64,000 nucleotides of DNA from Thamnaconus septentrionalis (GCA_009823395.1 CM020519.1:1880001-1944000), one strand, 5' to 3'. Positions 11,213 to 22,540 are shown, counted from the stretch's first letter. Numbers and translations: made by a program. Notes: generated from the sequence alone by a model not told the origin.

Positions 11213-11428
11213 GAGCCAATAGGAGGCCTTGATTTGCATGCGCCAATACTAAGCTTAATTTTATACGAGCCAGTAGGAAGCCTTGATTTATAAGAGCCAA
11301 TAGAAAGCTTTGATTTGCATGAGCCAATAGGAAGCTTTGATTTGCATGAGCCAATAGGAAGGCTTGTTTCACACGAGCCAATAGGAAGCCCTGTTTTGCA
11401 TGAGCCAATAGGAAGCCTGGTTTCATGC
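11213..11428. repeat. 27-bp CCAAT/octamer minisatellite, array 2
   Basis: Exactly eight units of 27 bp (8 x 27 = 216). Most units begin GAGCCAATAGGAAG and end in TTTGCAT or a variant. Units 1, 4 and 5 carry the perfect POU octamer ATTTGCAT next to a CCAAT box. The family is shared with 9275-9445, about 1.8 kb upstream. The period is divisible by three, so all frames stay open; the minus-strand reading LPIGSCKSK is a consequence of that and not evidence of a gene. Confidence 0.95.
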
Positions 11429-12317
11429 ATGATGTCAGTCAACCCCCCTGATTGGATAAAATGGAGGCTCTGGTGTCACATGACGTCTTGCTCTTCCTGG
11501 CCGGACTCCTTTGGGGAGTTGAATGAAATTTGTTGGAAGTGACGCCCACACACCTCCAATAAACCGCAGCCCACCGGCCGCCGGCTGATTGGCCGACTGG
11601 CCGAGCGCGGCGGCGAGCAGAGGAATGAGTGTGACTGGCTGTGAGCGACGTGCTAACAGCTCCCTCTCCTCCCATCAGCCACGGCGGAACATGGATTTAA
11701 GGGGCGGCGGCGGCGGCTCAAACACCCCGAGATGCTGTAATTACCCACAATAATTGAGTTTGTGGCGGCGGCGGCGGCGGCCGACCAGCGGACGGAGTCG
11801 TCTGGCCGAGTGACAGCGGCGGCGAGCGGCGACAACAACGAGGGGCCTTTAAATGTTCCAGCGAAAAGAAATGAAAGGAGACAAGGTGGGGGGGGGCAGC
11901 CCTGGGGGCGGCGTCCCGCGGCCACTTCCAATTAGCTACGCCGCCGGACGGAGGAAACAATTAAAGCCTCAGCAGCAGCAGCAGCCGCTTATGACAGCTG
12001 CGCTAACGAGGCCTCGCCGTTTGGCCTCGTCTGGGCGATGTTTGCTTTATTGGGTTTTTGGGGTTGGTTTTATTTTTTCGTCGCTCGTCACTTTTGCAGT
12101 TTTTCCTGAAGCGACAGCCGCCGCCAGATTAGCCGTCATCGTGTGATTCAAACTGTTAGCGGCGTCGCAAAAAGAGAAAAGTCACGTAAAAAAAACGTTG
12201 AACAAATTCCATCAGCCGGCGGCGCCAGATGGAACATTTGTGAAAAATCCATTTGGATTTCATCTCGATGACGTCCGCCTGGGAGCGAGCCAGTAGAAAA
12301 CACTTGACCTCGCGGTG

Positions 12318-12319
<2 letters not shown>
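11429..12319. other. Non-coding GC-rich interval
   Basis: Contains several CGG/GGC tracts (11701-11720, 11764-11781, 11817-11831) and a short AGC run at 11970-11985. Around 12200 there is an AT-rich block with CCATCAGCCGGCGGCGCCAG. A CCAAT-rich stretch near 11585 reads GGCTGATTGGCC. No exon recognised. Confidence 0.55.
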
Positions 12320-12359
<40 letters not shown>

Positions 12360-12360
12360 A
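12320..12360. repeat. (CTG)n microsatellite
   Basis: Pure GCT/CTG run of about 13 units. The alanine/cysteine readings have no recognisable coding flanks. Confidence 0.95.
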
Positions 12361-12654
12361 GTGAGCCGGTTTGTTCTGGTGCGACCCGCTGGGTGAAACA
12401 GTGACACCTGGTGCTGAACGTTGTCACGCAGATCCATTGATTCAGTGAGACAACACCTTCTCCTTCAGAGAGATCAGCTGTTAGCTTGTTAGCTGTTAGC
12501 CGCCCTGCTAGCCTCTACTTCCTCTTCCTCCTCCCGTTCTTCTACTGTGTTTTTTTTCCGAGCAGCTTCTCCTCGACTTCTGACCTCCCACTGCCTCTTT
12601 ATCAGAAATATATGAATCTACATGTATGTGTGTATATATATGTGTATCTGTATG

Positions 12655-12773
<119 letters not shown>

Positions 12774-13039
12774 TTTTGGTTGAAGGTGTAACAACTCAAC
12801 TCACTCAAACACTGCTGCTCGTTGTCCCCCAGGCTCCAGTGTTTGTTTGTTGCCTCGCCGTTGTGTGCGTTTGCGCTCTGTGCAGTGTGTGTTTGAGCAG
12901 CACTGCAGCTCCGGGTCATAGCGTTGGCCGAGCGGCTCGCCGGCGCCGCCGAGAGGCGTCCAACTGTGTCGACGAGCGCCAGAGCAGGACCGCAAACAGC
13001 CCAGGCTCCGAGCCCGCGACCTTCGGCCGCTCCGAGGTC

Positions 13040-13120
13040 AGCGGCAGCGGCGGCAGCGGCAGCAGCAGCAGCTGCAGCGGCAGCAGCGGCAGCGGCAGCA
13101 GCAGCAGCAGCAGCAGCAGC
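13040..13120. repeat. Mixed CAG/CGG triplet tract
   Basis: Interleaved GGC, CAG and CTG triplets that become pure CAG at the right end, just before a poly-T run. GC-rich flanks contain several CpGs. Confidence 0.9.
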
Positions 13121-13799
13121 TTTTGTCGCTTCTGATCCGGTTTCCTTTTTTTTTTTTTTAATATTTATTTATTTATTTTAGGAAGATATAAAACTGAAAG
13201 TAACTTGGACTTTGACAAAAATCACTAAATTTTCAGTTTGGAGTGAAATTATTCCCGCAGGTCTCCTGCAGTATTCCTGCTGGGATCAGGTCCTTCCGGA
13301 TCAGCTCCCAACATTCCCCCCCGCAGGGACCCCTCAGCCTGGTCCTGCAGGGGCTCTGCGGCCCCCTCAGCACCATCATTTTTAGCTCCTCCCCCCCAGA
13401 GGCCCTGGTATTCTTTCCTCACCTCCGGCTCATTCAGTGAATGTCAGACAGATGAACCACAACTCGTCCTCGTGGTTCGTGAATCATGTCGACGGTTCGA
13501 AGGCGGGAGGCGGCGACTGAGGGGCAGGAGACGGAGGTGGAACAGATGTTGATCCCCTGAGGTTGGACTGCCCTCAGAAAAAACAGAGGTCTAAGTACAG
13601 CAACAAAACTGGTCAGTGCAGGAATCTTGCAGCTGTATGAAGAACCAACTTACAGCTTTCAGGAAAATGATAAATAATAAGCTGCAGTGAAATTCGATTT
13701 TTTTTTTTTTTTTTCCGCTGTGTGGAATCATCCAGGAGGAAAAAAAAAAAAAAATTGGTTTTACAAGCGTTAACCGTGTCATGGGCGAGTCCACTTTTT
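13121..13799. other. Non-coding interval with facing homopolymers
   Basis: Mostly unique sequence. A T run of about 18 bases (13698-13715) faces an A run of about 15 bases (13740-13754) across a 24-base spacer, giving a potential hairpin. No gene recognised. Confidence 0.55.
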
Positions 13800-13960
13800 G
13801 GATTTAAAAACTTTTAATAGGGGCTTATTGCTTTCATGGATTAGCATTGAACGGCGGCTAATAGGATTGAGCCGCGGCGCGCCCGGCTCCTCGCGGCGGC
13901 GGCGGAGGACAATTACGTCCTAATTGACTGATACATTTATTTTTCTTGTTCACGGGTCGG
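13800..13960. promoter_or_regulatory. Candidate conserved non-coding element
   Basis: AT-rich words (CTTTTAATAGGGGCTTATTG, GGATTAGCATTG, GGCTAATAGGATTG, GTCCTAATTGACTGATAC) alternate with CGG-rich DNA. Several TAAT-core sites lie within 160 bases. No conservation data. Confidence 0.25.
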
Positions 13961-15038
13961 CGGTGGCGGCGTCGCGCTTGTTTTCCCAAACCCGCGGTGG
14001 TTTGTTGATTGGACGACTCTGCTCTTCATTTGTCTGAGTGGGGGGGGCGGGATTTAAGCGTTAAGAGTTGGAGGCCTCGTTAGCGGCTTGAAAGGACTCG
14101 TCAGACGAGGAGGTGCAGTTTCACAACTCACCGGAAAAAGTGAATTTTTTCGAACCGCAGCAAGGAAGTAAATCGCTCCGGCGTTCCGGTTCCTCTTGGG
14201 GAAAAAATAAATTCAAATTTTGGGCGAGAAAAATGTTGAAGCCGGAAGCTGTAAAAAAAACCACCAGCCAGCGCGACGTGCTTGGGCTGGACGTGATCGT
14301 GGAAAAACAGGAAATTTGCTTCCGTAAAACAACAACAACAACAACAGCAGCGAGAGGCGAAACCCGGTTTGAAGAATGAGGTCACGCAAAAGAAGAATTA
14401 AAACCCAAACACAAATCATCGACGGGTTTCATCGACTCGCTGACGGCTGCGGCTTCGTCGTGAGGAACAACAAGGAAACAAGAAACAAGCCCTCTTGTGG
14501 TAAACGGGAATAATGCGGCCAGACTGGATTCAATTTAATTCAAGAGAAATAAAAATATCATCTGCCGGCTGTTTGGGTTGGGTTCACATTCTGCTGCTGC
14601 TGCTGCAAAATAATCACATCGCAGCTTTCAGCTCTGAGAAGAGTCTGCAAGCACTGCCCTCCAGACCAATAGGTGGCGCTGTAAGCTCCTCACCTGAGGT
14701 GGCGCCAGTGTCACTCACTGTTTGCAGGTAAGGACGGAAACTTTAGAAGCTCAGATCAGAAAAAGGAAAAAAAAAAACGACAACGACTCCGGTTTCCTGT
14801 TTACACTCAAAGCCGTTTGAAAAATAAATATTTTCAAAAAGCGATAATATTACGTTTTTTTAATGTTTATCATTATTTTTTCTTCATTTGTAATGAAACA
14901 CTTTGGAGTCGGAGGGATTAATTCAGGTCGTCTTTGGATTTTCTGCTTGACGCGTCGTAGCAGCAGCGGCGGCGGCGGCGGCTAATTAGCACGTCACGCT
15001 AGAGACGCATCCGTCGTCGCACTTCTCCGCCGCCTTGA

Positions 15039-15041
<3 letters not shown>
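13961..15041. other. Non-coding interval, no gene seen
   Basis: Contains an (ACA)n tract at 14329-14346, a GCTGCTGCTG run near 14593 and a (CGG)n tract at 14965-14981. Frames here are short and unrecognisable. Confidence 0.55.

Positions 15042-15093
<52 letters not shown>
15042..15093. repeat. (TG)n microsatellite, left arm of an inverted pair
   Basis: Perfect TG run of about 26 units. It faces the complementary (CA)n run at 15164-15202 across about 70 bases of unique DNA. Confidence 0.97.
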
Positions 15094-15094
<1 letters not shown>

Positions 15095-15162
15095 AGCTCC
15101 ATGCCTGATGAAATTACATGTTGCTACGTGCTCTTTAGGGATTGTCACTCAGCCGTTATTTC

Positions 15163-15163
<1 letters not shown>

Positions 15164-15202
<39 letters not shown>
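15164..15202. repeat. (CA)n microsatellite, right arm of an inverted pair
   Basis: Perfect CA run of about 19 units, complementary in orientation to the (TG)n run at 15042-15093. Confidence 0.97.
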
Positions 15203-15205
<3 letters not shown>

Positions 15206-16119
15206 AAAACACACTCGGTGCTTGAAAGAAGTCCTGTGTTGTCGTTTTTCTAACCGGAAAAAAAAAAAGTTTTTCTTCTTCTTCACTGACAATAATTCTG
15301 CGCCGCTGCTTTTTGAGAGAAGTTTTTCTTTCCTTTTTTCTTCTCTCCCCGATAAAACCAGAGCGACTTGAACGCTAATAATCTCCGGCGTGGGCGGATC
15401 CATCGGTCGCCACCCACAGAACTTCTAACTATATATATATTCCGTTGAGCTCAGAAGGCAGAAACGATCTTTGGTCATCAAGAAGAAAAAATTCAAAAAT
15501 CAGAAAACATTGATACATAGAAACATAGAAAAACCTTATGTGCGAGATGTTTTTTTTCGGTGCGCCGCGGCCCCTCGACGTATGGCGGCTGCGCCCCCCC
15601 CCTCTGGAGCTCCTCCTGATCAATATTTCACGACGTTTAGGCAGTTTAGCAAGGAATCAGATCAGGTTTAATTGCTGGATGCTAGCTGGCTAACAGCTAG
15701 CTGAGCTGTTAGCTCTGTTGACCCAGAGCATTTTTTTTTTTTTTTTTCACGGACGCCGCTGTTGTTGAACGTCTGTTGGGGGACAAACCAGCATATTTCA
15801 AATAGACAGCCATCTGTCCATCCGCGAGCTAGCACGGTTAGCGACGGCTAGCTAACTGTGGGTGTTACAGCCTTGGTTTTGGCGGCTGCTCTCTCTCTCT
15901 CCCTCTCTCTCTCTCTCTCGGTCAGACTGATTGCAGTGGTGAGTCACTGCGGCTCTTCGGACCCCCTGCTGGCGGCTCTGATTCATTACGTTTTTTTTCT
16001 CCTTTTAAGACACAGAATTGACGCGTATTGATTTCCTCTGTCGCTCCCTCCATCACATTTCAACTGTGACTGGATACAGACGAGACGACGAAGGGGAGGG
16101 GGTGTTTAACTTAATGATG
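15203..16119. other. Non-coding interval with GCTAGC islands
   Basis: Holds poly-A/T tracts, GCTAGC/GCTAAC islands at about 15678-15715 and 15826-15858, and a short (TC)n run at 15891-15919. No gene recognised. Confidence 0.55.
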
Positions 16120-16260
16120 ATGTCACCGCCTGTTACCGTATTGACTCTCCACCTTTGCAGTCGTTAAAAAGCGATTTGTTTGGAAGCAATTAGCCGACAA
16201 TGCCGCCGGCGCTCGGCGGCAGCGGCGGCCCAACGTCGACTTTGCTTGGATGACATCATC
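16120..16260. promoter_or_regulatory. Candidate conserved non-coding element
   Basis: Unique block with TTACCGTATTGACTC, GGAAGCAATTAGCCGAC and a GATGACATCATC near-palindrome at its right end. Regulatory character is inferred from motif content only. Confidence 0.22.
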
Positions 16261-16380
16261 ACTGGGGGGGAGGCGGCGGTCCGTCGGTGCTTTACAAAGT
16301 AGGAGGAGAAGAAGAAGAAGAAGAAGGATTACGTAGACTTTTTTTTTGTTGTTTGCTGTTTTGATGTGATAGAGTGTTGA

Positions 16381-16394
16381 GCGCCCCCTGGTGG
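16381..16394 (-). promoter_or_regulatory. CTCF-core-like motif
   Basis: GCGCCCCCTGGTGG is the exact reverse complement of CCACCAGGGGGCGC, the CTCF core. It is the best match in the window. Its orientation is opposite to the motifs at 2791 and 2985. Occupancy is unknown. Confidence 0.5.
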
Positions 16395-17499
16395 CAGACA
16401 GCTCCATCCTATTTCGCAATCGCACAAATCCTCACCTGAATGGATAAAAAAAATAGGAAAAAAAAAATGTTTGAACAATTTCAAAATAAACCAAATAAAA
16501 ACAGTTTTTGGGGTTCTGGAGCGTCTAATTATAAAAACAAAGTGTTTTTGATAATTAGCGCTCCATGATAATGACCGTAGCTCAGGGTTTGTCGCCTCTG
16601 CAAAGCCTTTCGAAGGAAGAAAAACCTTCAGCTTCAGAATCTTCATCCTCGTTCACCTCAGAAACTCTTTATTTTCTGCATATTTACGTTGACGGACGTG
16701 CGAAAATGTATTTTCAAATTGCCAGGAATTGCGGAAGAGAGCAGCAGCAGCAGCAGCAGCAGCAGTGAAGCCTCACTGACTCCGTGTGTCTTTTTTCTCT
16801 TTTTTTTTTTTTTTTTTAGCAGTGAGCTCATCCTGCAGAGCTACAGAGCTACAGCGCTGCGGGGGAGCGAGGTCAACCGGAGGTCACGGCTCTGGGCTCC
16901 GTGGGCAGCAGCATCAGCAGCATGAGGAGCCGGTGCGTGTGTAGGTGTTCCGCAGTTTATCTATGATGATTTTTAAAAAAGTGCAGTCGTTCTCATGCGT
17001 GATGCAGCGTCTGTTTTCCATCTTCTGAGATCCCACATCCTCCTCCTCCACCATCACCTCCTCCTCTCCAGGAGTCTTCTCCACCGTCAGTCCTCCCAGC
17101 CTGTGGGGGGCGCTGTGGGTTGCCTTCTGAAGGCCTCCTTTTCCTTCCTTGCGTTTCCACACTGCTGGAGTCGCCAGGCTGAGGTCCTGATTCGCCTCCA
17201 TCGCTGTTGCGTGTTCTCCTCCGTGCTTACATCATTCCCGAGGATTCTTTTCATTTTTCATTTCCATATCCGAGCCTCTCGGCAGCCACAGCGCCACTGC
17301 AGGGGCTCGTGTACAGATCAGACCCGGCCGCCGCCCCGTCAACACCTTTGATTTCCTCCAACCGTGTTTCTTCACCTGCTCCGAGCGAAACGTTCCCGCT
17401 TTCTGGGAATCTCGCTAAATAAATTAAAGACGGAGTGAAATATTTCCATGATGCTCCTTTGTTTTAAGAAGTCATGAGGAAATAATCACTAGAAGATAT
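16395..17499. other. Non-coding interval, no gene seen
   Basis: Contains a (CAG)n run at 16741-16767 followed by poly-T, and a GGGGGGCGCTGTGGG word near 17104. No recognised exon. Confidence 0.55.
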
Positions 17500-17760
17500 A
17501 AAAACTTGATTTTTTTTATTTTTTTTTAATTATTTGAATTATGAATCTTTCAAAAAATATTTGTTATATTAATTAATAAATGATGCTAATTGTATCAATT
17601 TATTATTCCTGAAGAGTCGGACTGACTAAAACATTTGCGCTGCAAAGTTGTTTTTAAAATGACACTAGACAAAGAATTTTTTTTATTCTCTTAATTTCTA
17701 CATTTTATTCAGCCCATGTTTGTGATATAATTGCTGTTTAATCTGCTGCCGCTCTGTCAC
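17500..17760. other. AT-rich unique block
   Basis: Strongly AT-rich, with clustered TTAATTAAT, GAATTATGAATC, TGCTAATTG and GTTTAATC words and no simple repeat other than short T runs. It may be a homeodomain-site cluster or neutral AT-rich intronic DNA. Confidence 0.25.
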
Positions 17761-18167
17761 TCAGCATCCAGACTTCTTTTCTTCTTCTTCTTGTCTTCCT
17801 GGCCGTCTTGACTGACGCGTCGCTAACTGCGGGTTTGTTTTGTTGTCTCGTCGCGCTCATCATCGTCTCATCAACTCTGCGCCTCCTGAAGTCGAGACGC
17901 GGCGCTGCTGTGTTTTGTCTTTACTTTTTTTCGATGCTCGCTCGTCTTTGATGCTCAAACCCCCCCTCGGGTTTTGCCTAATGTCGTTTTTTTTTCCTTT
18001 TTTGCATTTTTTCCTAAAGATAAAAAAAGTTGTTTGTGTCAATTAACTCAATGAGTTGTGTCGTCGTTTCCAAACCTTTCCATTGTGCGATTGTCGAAAC
18101 AAAAAGCGAAGAAACAGCAACACACTGGTGTCAAAACTCTAGGCTAATTTCCCGTGTGTGTCGACAG

Positions 18168-18254
18168 GAAGTTGTGCGCCACCACTGGCCAGATGTGGGA
18201 ATGACCCCCAGAGCGACTCGACGACTTCCTGCCGCGGCTGGAGAAGATCTGAAG
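18168..18254 (+). other. Weak candidate exon (87 bp)
   Basis: Bounded by GTCGACAG on the left and AAG|GTCAGC on the right. It is 29 codons long, phase 0 at both ends, and open in one frame that begins EVVRHHWPDVGM. No family recognised, and the pyrimidine tract upstream is only moderate. Chance is the more likely explanation. Confidence 0.12.
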
Positions 18255-18329
18255 GTCAGCAAAGGTCAGTAGAGGTCACAGACAGAACAAATCAAACCTG
18301 CTGGGCCTAAAAAACGCAGGCTGTTCTGG

Positions 18330-18345
18330 CCACCAGGGGGCGACG
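18330..18345 (+). promoter_or_regulatory. CTCF-core-like motif
   Basis: GCCACCAGGGGGCGAC matches the CTCF core with one mismatch. It lies about 1.9 kb from the opposite-orientation motif at 16381, so the pair is divergent. Confidence 0.42.
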
Positions 18346-18824
18346 CAGACAACAATGCAACCATTTACCGTAATCTGGTGGGAAAAAAATCTGCACGCCG
18401 CAGAAAAATTATCGGACAAATGTTTGAGATGCGTCGCTGTCTGGCAATTCTCCGGTCGTCCTGTGGTGGCGCTGCAGGCTGCTTGACTCTTCGGATCAGC
18501 CGCGGCCGTGCGTCGTGAGCACCAGCAGATGGAAAAACTCTTTACATAACCGGGTCTGATTCCAGAGAAGCGTCCCTGCAGGAGGGCGGCGGGCCAGGAA
18601 AACAAACAACTGTTGGCACCCAAACAAAAAAACAACACAAACACGAACGTGCTGGAACTCAAACTCAGCAGTCTGGAGCATTAAAAAAAAAAAAATCAAA
18701 GCATCTTGCATTCTGGGAAAAGTTTTCTCCCCTCAGTGCTGCGAAGGCTTCATCCCTGCCAGGTGCAGATGATGAAGACGTTTCCGTTGAGTGGCTTCAG
18801 CTCTTATCGTACGGCATTTTTCGT

Positions 18825-18885
18825 AAACCTTGACCAGCAGCAGGTCAAGGTTTGCTAACTATCACATTGGAATGTGATAGTTAGC
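18825..18885. other. Back-to-back perfect double hairpin
   Basis: Two perfect inverted repeats abut. First: arms of 11 bases, AAACCTTGACC (18825-18835) and its complement (18843-18853), around a 7-base loop. Second: arms of 15 bases, GCTAACTATCACATT (18854-18868) and its complement (18871-18885), around a 2-base GG spacer. No mismatches in either stem. The flanks do not extend the symmetry. I do not recognise a tRNA, snRNA or known microRNA. It could be a cruciform-forming element, a recent local inversion or duplication, or a structured RNA. Confidence 0.9.
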
Positions 18886-20570
18886 ATTTTAGGTGGATCG
18901 TTTCATTGAGGTGTAACATCCATTAGCAGGAAAAGCACTGTTTGCAACCAGCTGATGATAAAATAATATTAAAAAAATGAACGAAATTAAAAAAAAAAAA
19001 AACGAGTTTCAGTTAGCGGTTAGCTTTTTAAATTCACTCGAAAAAACTGCCAGAGAGGCGGCCATGTTGTTCTATTGCCTTGTATTGACATTCAACCAGG
19101 AAGCAGATTGTTTTTTGTTGTTTTTTTTTTTTTTTTGGCAATTTTTGGCAACATCCTCAAAACCGGGATCGCCACTTAACATTGTTTGCAGTACGCCCTC
19201 CGACCACTAGACGCTGCTGAATCTTACACGCTGGTCCTCTCATAACGCTTCTGTTTGACTGACTAAACTCTTTGGACGGCAAAAAAAAAAAAAAAAAAAG
19301 AATCGCCGTTTTTCCTCTTGTTTTTCACCAAAGAGAGAAACATTGAGGAGCCCCCCTCCAGCCCCCCTCTGCCCCCCCCCACCTCCCCCCAGAAAGAGAG
19401 AGAGGAATGATGACTCCTGATTAAAGGTGGCAGCATGTGCGGCGGCGCTCGCTCGGCCCGCTGCTATTTACCCGGCGAGCTGTGTACACACTAATAAAAG
19501 CTGATTGACACACCGGCTGGCGAGCAGCTGTTTGGTCAAACATGAGACCAATCAATAGGGACTCTTTGTTTTTGCTCTGCAAACCCCGCCCCCGACCCCA
19601 CACCCCCTTTCTTCCCCCTCCCCCGACGCATCGCCGCTGATCTCCGTCCGTAGCGCACCGGCGGCGCCGGCGGCGGCGTGTTTGACGTGCTAATACCGTT
19701 TTGAGTGATCATCAACCCCCCCCCCCCCACCCCACCCCACCTGGGTCACATAAGTGGGTAAACAAGCGTGAATTATGTGTGCGCTATAAACACTTTGTGT
19801 GAAGAGAGAGAGAGAGAGAGGGAGAGAGAGTTATTCATGTGCACGCCGCCGCTGCTCGGCTCGCCGCTCGCCCGCCCGTCTCGCATTTTAGCAGCGACCT
19901 CTGGGCCGCCCGGGGGCCGCGGGGTCGGCTAAGCAGTCAGACGCGCAGCTTTTAGCCGCACTCACTCCACACTTTTAGTCTGCCTTTTTTTTTTTTTGGT
20001 CTTGTACGTGCCTGCTGGAGCAGCGGCGGCGGCGCTAAAGGCTAATCCGCTAGCGTAGAGGCTCACGCGGAATGCTAATGTTTTCATTTGGATACAGTTG
20101 GGGAAGACGTCGGGAGACTCGCAGTTTGTGAAAATCCGAGAAAAGCTTCCGCACTCATCAAAAAATAGCCCAGCTAGCCGGCGAGCTAACGGGGAAAAAA
20201 CACACTGTTGGTGCTACTGTCGCTGCTGCCGCCGCTGCTGCTGCTGCCGCTGCTGCTGCTGCTGCTGCCGCTGCTGCTGTTCCTGGAGCTTCACACAATT
20301 TGTCTTACATTAGGCGGTTGAATCCAGAACCTGGAACTGGTGCTGTAGTGCTGGAGATTGGTCTTGGTTTCAAGAACGCTTTTTAAGGGTCTCGGTCTGT
20401 AGTTCATTTTTTGTTCATGGTTCAAAATAGTTGGCAAAATAAGCAAAGTGTTGAAGAAAATGATGAAAAGACACCTGGCTGAAAAGAGATGTTGCAGTTC
20501 GATTGAGAAGAAAACTGGAATTTAAAAAAGATACTGGTCATTTTGGTCCGGTGTCGGTCTCAATGCTCTC
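18886..20570. other. Non-coding interval with CTG/CCG tract
   Basis: Contains poly-A and poly-T runs, C-rich runs (19345-19390, 19715-19740), a (GA)n run at 19804-19830 and a mixed GCTGCTGCC tract at 20217-20280. An enhancer-like block near 19425-19560 holds CTAATAAAAGCTGATTGAC. No gene recognised. Confidence 0.5.
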
Positions 20571-20957
20571 TAGTCTTGATAGTCTTGGTAGTCTTGATAG
20601 TCTCGACTGTCTCAGTAGTCTTGATAGTCTCGATAGTCTTGATAGTCTCGGTAGTCTCGGTAGTCTCGGTAGTCTCGATAGTCTCGGTAGTCTCGATAGT
20701 CTTGGTAGTCTCGGTAGTCTTGACAGTCTCGATAGTCTCGGTAGTCTCGATAGTCTCGATAGTCTCGGTAGTCTCGGTAGTCTTGATAGTCTCGGTAGTC
20801 TCGATAGTCTCGGTAGTCTCGATAGTCTCGGTAGTCTTGATAGTCTTGATAGTCTTGATAGTCTCGGTCGTCTTGATAGTCTGGATAGTCTTGATAGTCT
20901 TGATAGTCTTGGTAGTCTCGGTCGTCTTGATAGTCTTGATAGTCTTGATAGTCTTGG
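20571..20957. repeat. 9-bp TAGTCTYGR minisatellite
   Basis: Forty-three consecutive 9-bp units counted by eye, with consensus TAGTCT(C/T)G(A/G) and almost no length change. TCGR (CpG) units dominate the middle; TTGR (TpG) units dominate both ends. Because 9 is a multiple of three, all frames stay open for about 130 residues (LDSLGS in one plus frame, TIKTTE on the minus strand). No conserved flanking domain supports translation. Confidence 0.97.
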
Positions 20958-21398
20958 TCTCGGTTGGTGCCGTCTGGACTACAACACTAGCTGGAACATT
21001 CGAGGCCCCCTGGAGGTCACGTACGGTGTGGTTGATCATGTGACTCTGCAGGTCAGTCAATATTAGCTGCTCACAAGCTGGCGTCGTAGCCAACCTGGCT
21101 AGCCGCTAGCCGACCGCTAGCATCCCTCAGGGTTGTCAATAATGACGACGACGAACAGCTGGCGCAGCAGCTGCGGCTCTGCGCTGGGTCACCGTGAAAA
21201 CAATGCAGCCTTTACTCCAGTTGCCCACACAGATGGAGAGTGGGGGGGCGCTAGGGGGCGCTGGAGAGCGCTGGCCCAACGTCACACATGAACAGCCGGC
21301 GGACGGACGGACGGACAGACAGACAGGTGGAGCTGAGAGCTAAAGGTGCTGCTAGAGAGGAGAAACACCGCTCATCACATCAGCGCCGCTGACGACGA

Positions 21399-21400
<2 letters not shown>

Positions 21401-21438
<38 letters not shown>
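21401..21438. repeat. (CA)n microsatellite
   Basis: CA run with one CG-containing interruption at its right end. Short ACGG repeats precede it (about 21300-21315). Confidence 0.93.
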
Positions 21439-21445
<7 letters not shown>

Positions 21446-21625
21446 CGAGAAGCAGGAGGCAGGAGAGGTGAGCCAGTAATCAGAGAACACTTGAGCAGCT
21501 TAATCAGTGCGGCTTGTCTGATGAGGAAGAACACTCGTGCTTTTTGTGGGCAGCCGCCTTCATTAATCATCCTCAAGAGAAGCAGCAGCAGCAGCAGAGT
21601 GGAGCTGAGCTGAGAGTTGAACTGA

Positions 21626-21990
<365 letters not shown>

Positions 21991-22189
21991 CTTTTCCAAT
22001 CAGTGGTCCATGCTGATGGTTGGCAGGACCTCAGACCCCCCCGCCCCGACTTCCACGAGGCCCCTCCTCTCTCAGATAAGCCCCGCCCCCTGTCAAACCT
22101 ACACGGAGCTCCTCTGCCCGGATGTTCCTTCTGGATGATCCAGTGAGCAGCAGCAGCAGCAGCAGCACGAAGACACAACAAGTCTTTGA

Positions 22190-22370
22190 TTCGAGCCCAG
22201 ACATAATTAATACGTTGGTGTTATTTAATTATAAACTTTAAAAATAAATAAGTGAATAAATAATTAAAGCCGGTGATGATTGTTATTTGCAAACGATCAC
22301 GACGGCCTCAGTTTTAACGCAGCCCCGACTGCCGGATTGGATTGATTGTCTCGGTCGACTGGCGGAAATT
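22190..22370. promoter_or_regulatory. Candidate conserved non-coding element
   Basis: Three TAATTA cores (22204-22209, 22226-22231, 22261-22266) precede GATGATTGTTATTTGCAAAC and GGATTGGATTGATTG within 180 bases. Nothing repetitive apart from short AAATAAAT words. The density of homeodomain-type sites suggests an enhancer; conservation untested. Confidence 0.3.
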
Positions 22371-22540
22371 AAGTCGGAATATTGAAGATGTTTGCCCCCA
22401 CCCCCATCCCCCCTCTCCCCACTGTACCGACTCCTCCCCCTGCCTCCCTCCACCACCACCATCACTAGCAGAGTTCTGGTCTTCAGGCTCCAGAGGGTCA
22501 GTTAGCGGTTAGCGGTTAGCGTCTCCTTCAGATTCAGATT

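Noticed and set aside
11052..11442. Nine-residue repeat peptides (LPIGSCKSK / FLLAHANQS) on minus across the 27-bp array
   Set aside because: Two overlapping minus frames are both open, as expected for any 27-bp tandem repeat free of stops. There is no evidence of translation.
12920..13030. TGGCCGAGCGG followed about 90 bases later by a GGCTCCGAGCCC-like word, suggesting a tRNA-Leu or tRNA-derived SINE
   Set aside because: No acceptor-stem complementarity, no anticodon arm at the right place, and the B-box-like word is poor. Coincidental A-box similarity in GC-rich DNA.
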